Shown here one piece after another: positions 35,300-45,591 of a stretch of DNA of 64,000 bases. Under the pieces are notes generated by a model. That model ran no database searches and had not been told where the DNA came from. It saw nothing but the letters and a program-made list of their open reading frames with translations. The position numbers and the translations under genes are program-made. Origin of the DNA: Legionella steigerwaltii (GTDB lineage Bacteria > Pseudomonadota > Gammaproteobacteria > Legionellales > Legionellaceae); assembly GCF_001468065.1 (NCBI RefSeq), contig NZ_LNYZ01000029.1, positions 17,908 through 81,907 of the forward strand. Reading direction: 5' to 3'. Position 1 is the first letter of the stretch, and the number at the start of each line of letters is the position of its first letter.

Positions 35300-37060
35300 T
35301 TAGTCTATCTGCTTTAAGGTTTTTAAGAATTTATTTGCGGACACTTCACCAACCAACTTGAGATTATTAAGCTCTTTGCCTTGCGTATCAAAAAATATAA
35401 AAGTTGGTGGAGCCACGACATGAAAGTGATTCAGTAGGGCTTGATTTGCTGCGGTATTTTTTGTGACATCAATTTTAATTACTGTAAAACGAGCTAAAGC
35501 CTCTTGTACTCGAGGATTTTTAAATGTTGTTGCTTCCATTACCTTACAGGATGTACACCAGTCAGCATAAAAATCAAGCATCACTGGGTTACCTTGGGCA
35601 TCAGCTAAAGCTTCTTTTATAGTGCCTAAATTTTGCTCTTGTTGTGTTTTGATTTGAGCGCTAATTGGAGCGGCACTTGCTGATTGTGCTGTTGTTAGGG
35701 GTTGTAAGGGATTTGTTGCACCCATGCTGGCTCCAACCAAAATCAAGAAACCATAGACGAGTAGAATGAGACCCACTCCTTGATTGAATTTTTCGCGATG
35801 TGTTGCTGAATAAGTGAGTGCGCCACTGTAGATTCCCGAGAAAATAAGCAAACTTGCCCATAAGAGCATGCTAAGCAAAGGAGGTGTTATACGCGAAATG
35901 AGCTCAATGGCCACCCCAATAAAAATAATACCAAAGAGCGCTTTGATGGTATTCATCCAGCTGCCTGTTTCAGGTAACCATCTGCCCGCAGAAGTACCAA
36001 TGAGCAGCAGGGGGGTACCCATTCCCAGACCTAAAACGAATAAAGTCAGACAACCTAAAAGAATATTTCCAGTTTGAGCAATGTAAGTTAATACCCCAAT
36101 TAATGGAGCTGTAACGCAAGGTGAAAGAATCAAGGTAGATAAACAACCCATGATCGCAGCCCCAAGATAGTGACCTCCTCTTTGATTGCTGGAACCGTGT
36201 ATTTTCGCTTGCCAGGAATGCGGCAACTTGAATTCATAAAATCCGAACATGGATAAAGCCAATAGCAAAAAAACCAGGCTAAATACACCTACGGACCAAG
36301 GCGATTGCATGCTAATTTGCAGATTGGCTCCAAGTAAAGCAACAACTGCACCAATTATCGAATAGGTAATTGACATGCTTAACACATAACTTAATGAGAG
36401 AAAAAAGGCTTTTCTTGTCGTAATTTCCTTGCCGTGGCCAATAATAATTCCAGATAAAACTGGAACCATGGGTAAGATGCAAGGCGTGAACGATAAAAGC
36501 AAACCAAAACCATAAAAGGTAATCAAAATTAAGAACCAATTATGGCTCGAAAACACTTTAGTGATTCCCTCATTTTGAGTTTCTTCAGTGGCCGTAGGTT
36601 GGATATTGTTTGGTTGTCCCAGGCTTGCTTGGGTTAAAGCCAAACTGTCATCGATAGTTAACTGAATTGTTCTAGTTTCTGGAGCATAGCAAAAACCATC
36701 GTCCGAACATCCCTGATAGTGTAAGTCAACTAAAGCTTTTCCAGGTTTATTTCCTAAAATACCTACTGGAATGGTGACTTGATTACGATAGACAGTATAC
36801 ACATGACCTTGTTTATCTACCTTTTTTTCTGTAGGAGGAAACCTAAGGGTACCTAATTGAACCGTACTGTTCTTTTCTGTGGTTAATTTAATCCGTTCGC
36901 TGTAGAGAAAATAATTGGGCTTTATCTGAAAATTGATGGCAAACGTATTAGGGTCCACTGTAGTTACATTTACATGGAATACTTCTGCAGCAGGAAGAGG
37001 GTTTGCATGCAGAGCAAATGTGGTTATCCAGCAAAGTAACAATAAAAAACATTTTCTCAT
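35300..37060 (-). CDS. dsbD: Thiol:disulfide interchange protein DsbD
   Basis: Carries electrons from cytosolic thioredoxin across the inner membrane to periplasmic DsbC and other reductases. 586 residues: signal peptide MRKCFLLLLCWITTFALHA, periplasmic alpha domain with the redox pair in CSDDGFCYAPET, eight-helix membrane domain with SFTPCILPMVPVLSG and LSPCVTAPLIGVL (conserved cysteines), and a C-terminal thioredoxin-like domain with DWCTSCKVME. All three cysteine pairs are present. It sits between a glycosyltransferase relic and the groE operon, divergent from groES. Confidence 0.95.
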   Translation of the reverse strand: MRKCFLLLLCWITTFALHANPLPAAEVFHVNVTTVDPNTFAINFQIKPNYFLYSERIKLTTEKNSTVQLGTLRFPPTEKKVDKQGHVYTVYRNQVTIPVGILGNKPGKALVDLHYQGCSDDGFCYAPETRTIQLTIDDSLALTQASLGQPNNIQPTATEETQNEGITKVFSSHNWFLILITFYGFGLLLSFTPCILPMVPVLSGIIIGHGKEITTRKAFFLSLSYVLSMSITYSIIGAVVALLGANLQISMQSPWSVGVFSLVFLLLALSMFGFYEFKLPHSWQAKIHGSSNQRGGHYLGAAIMGCLSTLILSPCVTAPLIGVLTYIAQTGNILLGCLTLFVLGLGMGTPLLLIGTSAGRWLPETGSWMNTIKALFGIIFIGVAIELISRITPPLLSMLLWASLLIFSGIYSGALTYSATHREKFNQGVGLILLVYGFLILVGASMGATNPLQPLTTAQSASAAPISAQIKTQQEQNLGTIKEALADAQGNPVMLDFYADWCTSCKVMEATTFKNPRVQEALARFTVIKIDVTKNTAANQALLNHFHVVAPPTFIFFDTQGKELNNLKLVGEVSANKFLKTLKQID

Positions 37061-37081
37061 TCTGAAACCTTTATTAATAAA

Positions 37082-37113
37082 TGTAGCCTGGGTGCAGCGA
37101 AGCGGAACCCGGG
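37082..37113. repeat. REP-like element, single arm
   Basis: One arm, TGTAGCCTGGGTGCAGCGAA then GCGGAACCCGGG, upstream of dsbD. No partner arm lies within reach. Confidence 0.75.
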
Positions 37114-37233
37114 TTTTCTGAACATCATGAACTTACTAGCCACTACAAGGGTTTTTAATAATATATATTGTAACTATATCAGAACATCGTCTGGTGTAAA
37201 AAAATTAAAGCTAAAATTTTTTTTATTTTAACC

Positions 37234-37261
37234 CTTGAAACTCTTTTCCTTGTCCCCATAT
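37234..37261 (+). promoter_or_regulatory. Heat-shock (sigma-32) promoter of groES-groEL
   Basis: CTTGAAA (37234-37240), a 13-nt spacer and CCCCATAT (37254-37261) match the sigma-32 consensus almost perfectly. It is about 58 nt before the groES start. Confidence 0.9.
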
Positions 37262-37319
37262 GCCAGTCAGTAACATTGCAAATTGACTTTTAAAGATTAA
37301 TTAATCAGGAGATAGAAGC

Positions 37320-37610
37320 ATGAAAATTCGTCCTTTACACGATCGAGTTGTTGTTCGTCGTATGGAAGAAGAACGTACCACAGCGGGTGGTATTGTTATT
37401 CCAGATAGCGCTACTGAAAAGCCAATGCGTGGTGAAATCATCGCTGTTGGTGCAGGTAAGATATTAGACAACGGTGATCTTCGCGCTTTAGCAGTAAAAG
37501 TGGGGGATATTGTCCTGTTTGGTAAATACTCAGGTACTGAAGTCAAAATCGACGGTAAAGAACTGGTTGTGATGCGTGAAGACGACATCATGGGTGTAAT
37601 TGAGAAGTAA
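37320..37610 (+). CDS. groES: Co-chaperonin GroES (HtpA)
   Basis: 10-kDa lid of the GroEL chaperonin. 96 residues with [18 protein letters not shown], the mobile-loop stretch [28 protein letters not shown] and [12 protein letters not shown]. In Legionella the gene is called htpA. The ATG has AGGAGA about 7 nt upstream. First gene of a heat-shock operon with groEL 24 nt downstream. Confidence 0.98.
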   Translation: MKIRPLHDRVVVRRMEEERTTAGGIVIPDSATEKPMRGEIIAVGAGKILDNGDLRALAVKVGDIVLFGKYSGTEVKIDGKELVVMREDDIMGVIEK

Positions 37611-37622
37611 TCGTTTCATTAG

Positions 37623-39284
<1,662 letters not shown>

Positions 39285-39308
39285 GCCCAGCTCAACTCCT
39301 ATTCCTTT

Positions 39309-39340
39309 AAAAACCCGTCTTCAAGACGGGTTTTTTATTT
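39309..39340 (+). terminator. Rho-independent terminator of groES-groEL
   Basis: AAACCCGTC-TTCAA-GACGGGTTT followed by a T run. It starts 24 nt after the groEL stop. Confidence 0.92.
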
Positions 39341-39343
39341 ATA

Positions 39344-39398
39344 GGGGCTGTTTATATTCGTTAGCTTGAGCCAAAAGGGTAGAAATATAAACAGCCTT
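39344..39398. repeat. Hairpin repeat family, short copy
   Basis: GGCTGTTTATATT (39346-39358) and AATATAAACAGCC (39384-39396) are a perfect 13-bp inverted repeat. The reverse complement reads GGCTGTTTATATTTCTAC, then TTTTGGCTCAAGCT, parallel to the left part of the copy at 1130-1232. The CACATAC/GTATG core is missing. Confidence 0.65.
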
Positions 39399-39433
39399 TG
39401 GAATTTTTGTACCTTCTGTGCACCTTCTGCAGG

Positions 39434-39483
39434 GGTCCGTCCCGGACCGTCCCGGACCGTCCCGGACCGTCCCGGACCGTCCC
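39434..39483. repeat. Five tandem copies of GGACCGTCCC
   Basis: Five 10-bp units in a row; the first has one change (GGTCCGTCCC), the other four are identical. Each unit contains the interrupted palindrome GGAC-C-GTCC. The stretch is much more GC-rich than its surroundings. It lies between the groEL terminator and dps. Confidence 0.92.
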
Positions 39484-39512
39484 TATAGTTTTTTCAGGAG
39501 TTAGCCTAGATT

Positions 39513-39547
39513 TTTTGGAATGCATCATCCAAAATAATGAGAATTAT
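39513..39547 (+). promoter_or_regulatory. Two adjoining inverted repeats before dps
   Basis: TTTTGGA-N8-TCCAAAA (39513-39534) adjoins ATAAT-GAGA-ATTAT (39534-39547), just before the dps ribosome binding site. The second resembles part of a Fur box. They may be an operator or a leader hairpin; no regulator is assignable. Confidence 0.35.
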
Positions 39548-39560
39548 AAAAGGAGTCATG

Positions 39561-39995
39561 ATGGGAACAATAATTAAAAAGCTGGAAGTAGTTTTAGCCG
39601 ATACTTATGCTTTATATCTTAAAACGCAAAATTATCACTGGCATGTTAAGGGAGTGCATTTTAAAAGTTTGCATGAATTATTTGAAATGCAATATAAAGA
39701 ATTGGCCGAAGCTGTGGATGCCATTGCGGAACGCATTTTAATTATGGGGCATAAGGCTCCCGCTACATTTACTGCACTGAATCAATTAAAAACAATTAAA
39801 GATGGTGATTCCAGCGCCGATGCGAATCGAATGGTGAGTGATTTAGCCCAGGATAATGGATCTTTGGTTAACGATTTAAATACAGCGGTTAAATTAGCGC
39901 AGGAACATGGTGATGAAGGAACTGTTGCTTTACTCAGTGAGCGTATTGCTGCGCATGAAAAGGCTCGTTGGATGTTGAGCGCTTCTACTGTTTAG
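39561..39995 (+). CDS. dps: Dps-family ferritin-like DNA-protection protein
   Basis: Dodecameric ferroxidase that stores iron and shields DNA from hydrogen peroxide. 144 residues, four-helix bundle. The Dps signature with intersubunit ferroxidase ligands is QNYHWHVKGVHFKSLHELFEMQYKELAEAVDAIAERI (His, His, Asp, Glu positions as in the family). The frame is open from 39537, but ATG 39561 (MGTIIKKLEVVL) has AGGAG 5 nt upstream; the preceding ATG at 39558 is too close. Single gene between groEL and the motAB operon. Confidence 0.93.
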   Translation: MGTIIKKLEVVLADTYALYLKTQNYHWHVKGVHFKSLHELFEMQYKELAEAVDAIAERILIMGHKAPATFTALNQLKTIKDGDSSADANRMVSDLAQDNGSLVNDLNTAVKLAQEHGDEGTVALLSERIAAHEKARWMLSASTV

Positions 39996-40011
39996 TGTTT
40001 TATTTCGAATT

Positions 40012-40198
40012 TCCCCTCACCCAAACCCTCTCCCCAAAGGGGCGAGGGGATTTTGTAATGCAATCTTATTCAGCCTCCGAAGGAAGAGTGGATTTTTGAT
40101 TAAATGCTATTCAGTAACACTGAAAGTCCCCCTCGCCCGCGTGAGGAATTTGATTAAAAATAGACGTTAAATCGCGGGAGATGGTTAGGGAGGGGGAT
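40012..40198. repeat. Two CTCTCCC-type palindromes
   Basis: First element 40012-40050 (CCCCTC...CCCTCTCCCC AAAGG GGCGAGGGGA), in inverted orientation relative to other copies. Second element 40127-40198 pairs TCCCCCTC with GAGGGGGA and CCCGCG with CGCGGG. They fill most of the gap between convergent dps and motB. Confidence 0.6.
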
Positions 40199-40235
40199 TT
40201 GATACCTTTTTCTTAACTTGCACTTGCCCAGGCTA

Positions 40236-41204
40236 CTACTTCATTATTTTGTTGTCCGTTGCTTTGTTGTCTATAGCTTTGTTGTCTAGTACTTTATTAT
40301 CCAGTACTTTGTTGCCCGTTGCTTTGTTGTCCATTACTTTATTTTCCGATCCTTTTTTTAAGACAATAATACTAATTCGTCGATTTTCGGGACTGTAGGG
40401 ATCCTTTGTATTAAGAAGCAAAGTTGATGAAAAACCAGACACACGTATGACTCTATCAGGATCCAAACCTGCTTTAACCAGAGCACGGCGAGCAGCATTA
40501 GCTCTTTGGGTAGATAGTTCCCAGTTGGTATACTCTAATTCATCCGGGTTATGGTATGGATAGGCATCAGTGTGCCCTTCAATGGTAATTTTATTGGGTA
40601 CTCCCTGAAGAAGTTTGGCAATTTGGGCAAAAAGAAGCTCCATCCCCGGATTTAGTTTGTCCGAGCCTACATCAAACATGGGCTTTTTCTGATTGTCGAT
40701 TAATTGGATACGTAGCCCGTTTTTTACTACTTCCATCAATAATTGATCTTTTAATCCAGCAAGAGAAGGATCTTTCTGGATACTTAAATTAATTTGTGAT
40801 TTTAATTCCTCGAGTTTTTGGGTTTCCTCTTGATTCGATTGAATTACTTGAATGTCTTGAGCTTGCTTACTCTGTGCAGATGCCTTATCCGTTGTAGAAA
40901 CTTGACCATTTGTATCTTTGAGATTTGGTCCTCCACCTTTAAGGTTAATTTGTTGATTGCCTACGTTTTTACCACCAAAAAAAGTTATTTTCATTGGTTG
41001 TTTAAAATATTCGGCAATACCATCCTTTTGTGCTTTATTCAGTGATGCAATCAACCACATCAATAAAAAGAAAGCCATCATTGCGGTAACAAAATCGGCA
41101 AAGGCGATTTTCCACGAACCGCCATGAGGCTTGTGTTGATTTTTTTTAACTTTTCGAATTATTGGGGTTGATCCCGATTTCGCTTTAGTAACGTTTTCAC
41201 TCAT
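40236..41204 (-). CDS. motB: Flagellar stator protein MotB with pentapeptide-repeat tail
   Basis: Peptidoglycan-anchored stator subunit that conducts protons for flagellar rotation. 322 residues: cytosolic N-terminus, one membrane helix with the essential proton-binding Asp37 (AFADFVTAMMAFFLLMWLIASL), plug and linker (about 60-155), and an OmpA/MotB domain with ITIEGHTDAYP and ELSTQRANAARRALVKAGL. The last 35 residues are seven repeats of the pattern NKxxD, not part of the usual fold. It starts 12 nt after motA; GAGGTT precedes ATG 41204. Confidence 0.93.
   Translation of the reverse strand: MSENVTKAKSGSTPIIRKVKKNQHKPHGGSWKIAFADFVTAMMAFFLLMWLIASLNKAQKDGIAEYFKQPMKITFFGGKNVGNQQINLKGGGPNLKDTNGQVSTTDKASAQSKQAQDIQVIQSNQEETQKLEELKSQINLSIQKDPSLAGLKDQLLMEVVKNGLRIQLIDNQKKPMFDVGSDKLNPGMELLFAQIAKLLQGVPNKITIEGHTDAYPYHNPDELEYTNWELSTQRANAARRALVKAGLDPDRVIRVSGFSSTLLLNTKDPYSPENRRISIIVLKKGSENKVMDNKATGNKVLDNKVLDNKAIDNKATDNKIMK
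40239..40343. repeat. In-frame 15-bp tandem repeat at the end of motB
   Basis: Seven units encode NKVMD, NKATG, NKVLD, NKVLD, NKAID, NKATD, NKIMK. Because the unit is 15 bp, gain or loss of a unit keeps the frame. Confidence 0.85.
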
Positions 41205-41216
41205 GCTGTAACCTCA

Positions 41217-42122
41217 TTAACTCGGAGTAGGTTCAGCAGCAGAATTCTCAGAGGATGAGGACGCTGCGGGTTTTAGGTTTTTAATTTCATCATTGAGCTG
41301 GGAAAAGGAGGGGCGTTGCGCCGAGAACAATACCTTACGTCCAAATTCAACTGCAATAATGGGGGGATTATTGTGCAAACTTGCCAGTATTGTGGCTTTG
41401 ATACAGTGCAACATCAACTGAGTCTGGTTGGCATGATGTTCCATTGCCGATGCTACGGGGCCAATAAATCCATAACCGATTAAAATACCTAAAAATGTAC
41501 CTACAAGAGCATGCGCAATGAGTACCCCCAGTTCCGGCGGTGGCAAATTGATCGATTCCATAGTATGTACTACACCTAGAACTGCAGCAACAATACCGAA
41601 GGCCGGCATCGCATCGGCGAGTTTTGATAAGGCATTGGCTGGAACCATTTCCTCTTCATGATGAGATTCAATTTCCATGTCAATTAAGGCTTCAAGTTGG
41701 AAAGGTTGCAAGTTCGAAGTAATGATCAATCTTAAGTAATCGCAAATGAACTCAATAATATGATGGTTTTTCATTAGTGCAGGATAAGTATTAAAAATAG
41801 GGCTTTCCGCAGGTGCGTCAATGTCTGCTTCCAAGGACATCAATCCTTGTTGCCGCGCTTTATTCAGCAGATTGTATAATAGACCCAATAGATTACTGTT
41901 ATTCTCCTTAATTGATTTCTCACCACGAAATACTTTAGGTAAGGCCTTTAACAGGGATTTTAATACTGAGGCACTGTTCGCTACAATTAGTGAACCTACG
42001 GCTGCCCCAGCGATAATGAGCAATTCAACGGGTTGAAAGACTGCTGCAAGATGGCCGCCAGCCAGAGCAAATCCCCCAAAAACACAGAGCAGTATGACTG
42101 CATAGCCTATTAGAATTAACAT
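41217..42122 (-). CDS. motA: Flagellar stator protein MotA
   Basis: Stator subunit that couples proton flow to rotor torque. 301 residues with four membrane helices: MLILIGYAVILLCVFGGFALAGG, VELLIIAGAAVGSLIVA, ALSKLADAMPAFGIVAAVLGVVHTM and ALVGTFLGILIGYGFIGPVASAME. The MotA/ExbB signature with AMPAFGIVAAVLGVV and the TFLGILIGYG helix is clear, and a cytosolic loop (about 60-170) lies between helices 2 and 3. The C-terminus is Ser/Ala/Glu-rich. It is upstream of motB in one operon. The set of motor genes it serves is outside the window. Confidence 0.94.
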   Translation of the reverse strand: MLILIGYAVILLCVFGGFALAGGHLAAVFQPVELLIIAGAAVGSLIVANSASVLKSLLKALPKVFRGEKSIKENNSNLLGLLYNLLNKARQQGLMSLEADIDAPAESPIFNTYPALMKNHHIIEFICDYLRLIITSNLQPFQLEALIDMEIESHHEEEMVPANALSKLADAMPAFGIVAAVLGVVHTMESINLPPPELGVLIAHALVGTFLGILIGYGFIGPVASAMEHHANQTQLMLHCIKATILASLHNNPPIIAVEFGRKVLFSAQRPSFSQLNDEIKNLKPAASSSSENSAAEPTPS

Positions 42123-42143
42123 TTTTATTTGTTCTCCAAACCT

Positions 42144-42881
42144 TTATTTAAGATAATCGTGAACAACGCGACCATAAGGCAAGGTGAGATCTGTTAATAA
42201 ATGTACACCATTTACTATGCGTCGTATGGGAAGATTAGCTACAGGAGCTAATGCATGATGTGCTAACTGCAATTGAGCAGGTCCTTGCCAAGCTCCTTTA
42301 ATCACAACATCTTCAAGGTAATACTCAACCAATTCACAAACCCGTACACTACCGTCAACATGAGGAATTATCTTCAGTAAGTAATTCGGCGCCTTCATTG
42401 ATTCAGCTACCTTTTTTGTATCAAGCACTTCATATTTATAACCCATGGTGGCTGTAGCGATACGACAAGATCCATATTCCAGTGTACCTAGTAGCGTTTC
42501 ATGAATAATTTCCAGTTTGGGTTGAGCCAGTTTTTTTGGGAATCCCCAAATTTCACGGCCCCCTGCAATGGGAGGAAGATCATCTAAAAACATCGCATGA
42601 CTGTAACTTCCCATTTTACCTTTGTAGCGCACGGGTATGACTTGTCCCGATTCCGTATAATCACCAAATCCTGTTGAATCAGGCATACGAATGAATTCGA
42701 ATTTGACTAAAGGTTCTACTACTTCCAATGGTTCAGGAACTACTTCACGCAATAAAGCCATATCGGTTTCATATGTAATGGTTAAAAATTCTCTATTGAT
42801 AAAGCGGTATGGGCCACGGGGATAAGCTGGACTGACGAGTGGCATGGCAAATGCTTGTTTTTTTACCTCTGCTTCGTTCAT
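42144..42881 (-). CDS. adc: Acetoacetate decarboxylase
   Basis: Decarboxylates acetoacetate to acetone and CO2. 245 residues. The active-site lysine pair is in [15 protein letters not shown] (Schiff-base Lys preceded or followed by the pKa-perturbing Lys). Other family stretches: [19 protein letters not shown] and [20 protein letters not shown]. The ATG lies 2 nt after the patD stop and uses the GAGGAG in the end of patD as ribosome binding site, so it is the third gene of a bdhA-patD-adc operon. Acetoacetate, the product of BdhA, is its substrate. Confidence 0.92.
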   Translation of the reverse strand: MNEAEVKKQAFAMPLVSPAYPRGPYRFINREFLTITYETDMALLREVVPEPLEVVEPLVKFEFIRMPDSTGFGDYTESGQVIPVRYKGKMGSYSHAMFLDDLPPIAGGREIWGFPKKLAQPKLEIIHETLLGTLEYGSCRIATATMGYKYEVLDTKKVAESMKAPNYLLKIIPHVDGSVRVCELVEYYLEDVVIKGAWQGPAQLQLAHHALAPVANLPIRRIVNGVHLLTDLTLPYGRVVHDYLK

Positions 42882-42883
42882 TT

Positions 42884-44038
42884 TCAGATCTCCTCTTTTA
42901 AATGTTTGTTAGGTGACATATCGTAGACAGAAATACCCGTTGATTGAGATACCTTTTTGTTCCATGGGGATTCTTTAGTCGCTCTTCTTCCATCAAGATA
43001 ACCTTGCTTTATACGCTCTAAGATACTTTTTTGTGAAAATTCGTAATCTTTTGAAGAAAGTTCGGATATATCGTGTTCACATAAAAAGCGAACTACGGAG
43101 ACCGTAGATCGGTGTCCACGAGAGATACAAAGTTTCAGCTCGGGGTTTTCTCTTTCCTCTTCAGGAACATAATTAGAGAGGATATGAATGGTATTTTTTA
43201 ATGCATGAATCTGTTGATACATATGAATCGCTTGGCAAAAACGGCTTGAATACGCTATATCTTTTTGGCGTTTCATCACATCGTCTAGTGATGTGGGATA
43301 CAAACCAAAAGAGTCAAATAAATGAATCGCAAAACAGAGTAAATCACGTGGGCATCGATTTGTTTCTAGCACGTAAGTTGCTGGAGAGTTGCTGGAAATT
43401 CCGCCATCCCAATAATATTCTCCCTCAATTTCAACGGCCGGAAAACCAGGTGGTAATGCACCACTGGCCATAATATGCTCAGATCCTATTTTTGTATCTT
43501 GAGAATCAAAGTACACCATTTCCCCTCTACGGATTTCAACGGCACCAATGCTTAAGCGAGTTGTTTTGGAATTGATGCGATCAAAATCGATAAATCGTTC
43601 CAAAGTAGATTTTAAGTTTTTGGTATCATAAAAGCTTATAGTATCGGGTTGGTCATAATACCCCATGAGCAAAGGAGGGATACGAGGTGTAAAAAAGCCT
43701 GGTTGGCCCCAAAATAATGCAGATTGAGCGGATAAGAAATGTTCCATCTTTCGACTTGCTTCATCATTGGGAAGCAGATTTGCCTGGATCAAAGATGGGG
43801 TGGCAACGGTTTCCCAAAATTGATACATTTTTTCAACACGCTCCCCTAGTGGGTTGCCGGCTGCGATTGCTGCATTAATCGCTCCTATTGAGGTGCCAAC
43901 AAACCAATCAGGGTCATAACCAGCTTCATCCAAGGCATGAACAACACCCACCTGATAGGCGCCTAAAGCGCCCCCGCCTTGAAAACAGCAGGCAACGTGT
44001 TTATGTTGTTTCATGTTACTTTTTTTTGTCCGGGCCAT
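42884..44038 (-). CDS. patD: Patatin-like phospholipase PatD
   Basis: A patatin-family lipid acyl hydrolase with a Ser-Asp dyad. 384 residues. The oxyanion motif is [13 protein letters not shown], the nucleophile elbow GTSIG, and the catalytic Asp lies in [12 protein letters not shown]3734-type C-terminal part follows. No signal peptide. The frame is open to 44059, but ATG 44038 ([11 protein letters not shown]) has GGAG 8-9 nt upstream and starts 5 nt after the bdhA stop. The bdhA-patD pair has been described in L. pneumophila as an operon needed for amoeba infection; the pairing here is the same. Whether it acts on storage polymer or phospholipid is not visible. Confidence 0.9.
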   Translation of the reverse strand: MARTKKSNMKQHKHVACCFQGGGALGAYQVGVVHALDEAGYDPDWFVGTSIGAINAAIAAGNPLGERVEKMYQFWETVATPSLIQANLLPNDEASRKMEHFLSAQSALFWGQPGFFTPRIPPLLMGYYDQPDTISFYDTKNLKSTLERFIDFDRINSKTTRLSIGAVEIRRGEMVYFDSQDTKIGSEHIMASGALPPGFPAVEIEGEYYWDGGISSNSPATYVLETNRCPRDLLCFAIHLFDSFGLYPTSLDDVMKRQKDIAYSSRFCQAIHMYQQIHALKNTIHILSNYVPEEERENPELKLCISRGHRSTVSVVRFLCEHDISELSSKDYEFSQKSILERIKQGYLDGRRATKESPWNKKVSQSTGISVYDMSPNKHLKEEI

Positions 44039-44043
44039 TGGAC

Positions 44044-44826
44044 TTACTCCATGAACCATCCATGACTCACAATAAGCGATTGACCTGTCAGGGCATTGCT
44101 TTCAAAAGAAGCAAAAAATAATGCTGTTTGTGCCACGTCATCCGTAGTTGTAAATTCTCCATCAACTGTATCTTTAAGCATGACGTTTTTAATGACTTGC
44201 TCTTCGGTAATCCCTAATTCTTTAGCTTGTTCTGGAATTTGTTTGTCAACTAAAGGTGTACGGACAAAGCCTGGGCAAATGACGTTCGCTCTGACATTAT
44301 GAGCCGCTCCTTCTTTGGCAACGACTTTGCACAAACCAATTAAACCATGTTTTGCAGTTACATAAGGTGCTTTTAGTTTAGACGCTTCTTTAGAATGGAC
44401 TGAGCCCATATAAATAATGCTTCCTCCCTTACCTGAGGCATACATGTGTTTTAGTGCGGCACGAGTGGTTAGAAAAGCTCCATCTAATTGAATTGATATT
44501 AATTTTTTCCAATCAGAAAAAGCCAATTGATCGACAGGGCTGATAATTTGAATCCCAGCATTACTGACCATTACATCAACGCCGCCAAAGTTTTTTGCAA
44601 CATCATCAACGCCTTTATTGACTTCATCCTCATCGGTGACATTCATGGCAACTGCCATGGCTTCTCCACCTTTAGATTTTATTTCTTCAGCCGCACTTTT
44701 GGCTTGATCGAGATTCATATCGGCAATAGCAACTTTAGCCCCTTCTTTGGCATATACTAGGGCGATTTCTTTACCTATCCCACTGGCAGCGCCAGTAATT
44801 ATAGCTACTTTATTTTTTAAGCGCAT
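44044..44826 (-). CDS. bdhA: 3-hydroxybutyrate dehydrogenase
   Basis: NAD-dependent oxidation of 3-hydroxybutyrate to acetoacetate, part of polyhydroxybutyrate breakdown. 260 residues, short-chain dehydrogenase fold: [12 protein letters not shown] (cofactor), NAG ([11 protein letters not shown]), catalytic Ser in [11 protein letters not shown] and Y-x3-K in YVTAKHG. The sequence around [43 protein letters not shown] is typical for this enzyme. First gene of bdhA-patD-adc; AAGGA before the ATG. Confidence 0.94.
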   Translation of the reverse strand: MRLKNKVAIITGAASGIGKEIALVYAKEGAKVAIADMNLDQAKSAAEEIKSKGGEAMAVAMNVTDEDEVNKGVDDVAKNFGGVDVMVSNAGIQIISPVDQLAFSDWKKLISIQLDGAFLTTRAALKHMYASGKGGSIIYMGSVHSKEASKLKAPYVTAKHGLIGLCKVVAKEGAAHNVRANVICPGFVRTPLVDKQIPEQAKELGITEEQVIKNVMLKDTVDGEFTTTDDVAQTALFFASFESNALTGQSLIVSHGWFME

Positions 44827-45030
44827 GATTACAATCCTTGTATTATTTTGGGTTAATGATCAATCGGTTAGGATTAACCTGAAATTTCATTTAAAAAGTA
44901 TAGCAATGGAAATTTGATATTGCTTTATATTCATTAAGATTTTTTCTTTTATTAAAGAAACTTCATAAAATATGTTCTAATTTTTTGTATCAAGCAACTC
45001 ACTTCATTTTACTTAGCCCAATCATGGAAT

Positions 45031-45066
45031 CAAAACACCCTTAGTCTCAAAGAAACTAAGGGTGTT
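45031..45066 (-). terminator. Probable terminator of the glycine-zipper lipoprotein gene
   Basis: A 12-bp inverted repeat AACACCCTTAGT/ACTAAGGGTGTT with a 9-nt loop, followed on the minus strand by TTTTG. It lies 22 nt after the stop at 45089. Confidence 0.6.
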
Positions 45067-45088
45067 CGTATTTGTATCTGTATTTGTA

Positions 45089-45358
45089 TTAGTAATAGTA
45101 ATAATTGTAACCAGGACGATAGTAACGATGATGATAATAATAATATCGTCGGTCTTGCTCTTGGCCAATTGCATTTCCTACTAATGCCCCAGCTCCTGCA
45201 CCAATCACTGTTCCAACAGCACTGCCTCCAGATACAGCATATCCTATACCAGCGCCTGCAGCACCACCAGCAGCAGTACCTACTTGTGTGTTAGTGCAAC
45301 CCCCAAGCATAAAAGCTGATAAACCGACAATAGCTAAGGGAGTAATAATTTTTTTCAT
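45089..45358 (-). CDS. Glycine-zipper lipoprotein
   Basis: 89 residues. The lipoprotein signal is MKKIITPLAIVGLSAFMLGGC with lipobox LGGC. A glycine-zipper segment follows (GTAAGGAAGAGIGYAVSGGS...GTVIGAGAGALVGNAIGQ), as in the SlyB/OsmB-like Glycine zipper 2TM proteins. The tail is Tyr/Arg/His-rich (RRYYYYHHRYYRPGYNYYYY). The frame is open to 45445, but ATG 45358 has AAGGAG at the right distance. Probably an outer-membrane stress-type lipoprotein; its specific role is unknown. Confidence 0.82.
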   Translation of the reverse strand: MKKIITPLAIVGLSAFMLGGCTNTQVGTAAGGAAGAGIGYAVSGGSAVGTVIGAGAGALVGNAIGQEQDRRYYYYHHRYYRPGYNYYYY

Positions 45359-45591
45359 AGCGAACTCCTTTTTATAGTTTTCAGGACTTCTGCTTTGATA
45401 GAGCAGATATTCATTGCAAGAAAATCCTGGTTTCTTCATCTTCACTATGATTTTAGTACAAAAAAAATATTTAATGTCAAATAAATGATCATTAATTTAT
45501 TTTTTCAGGTTACTTTTTAAAGATCTGATTTTGCTCTGCCCCTCATTTTCCAGTAGTATTAGCAATATGAATAATAAGAATAGAGGATCGT

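Noticed and set aside
39434..39483. CRISPR array
   Set aside because: The 10-bp units are directly adjacent without spacers, and no cas gene is in the window.
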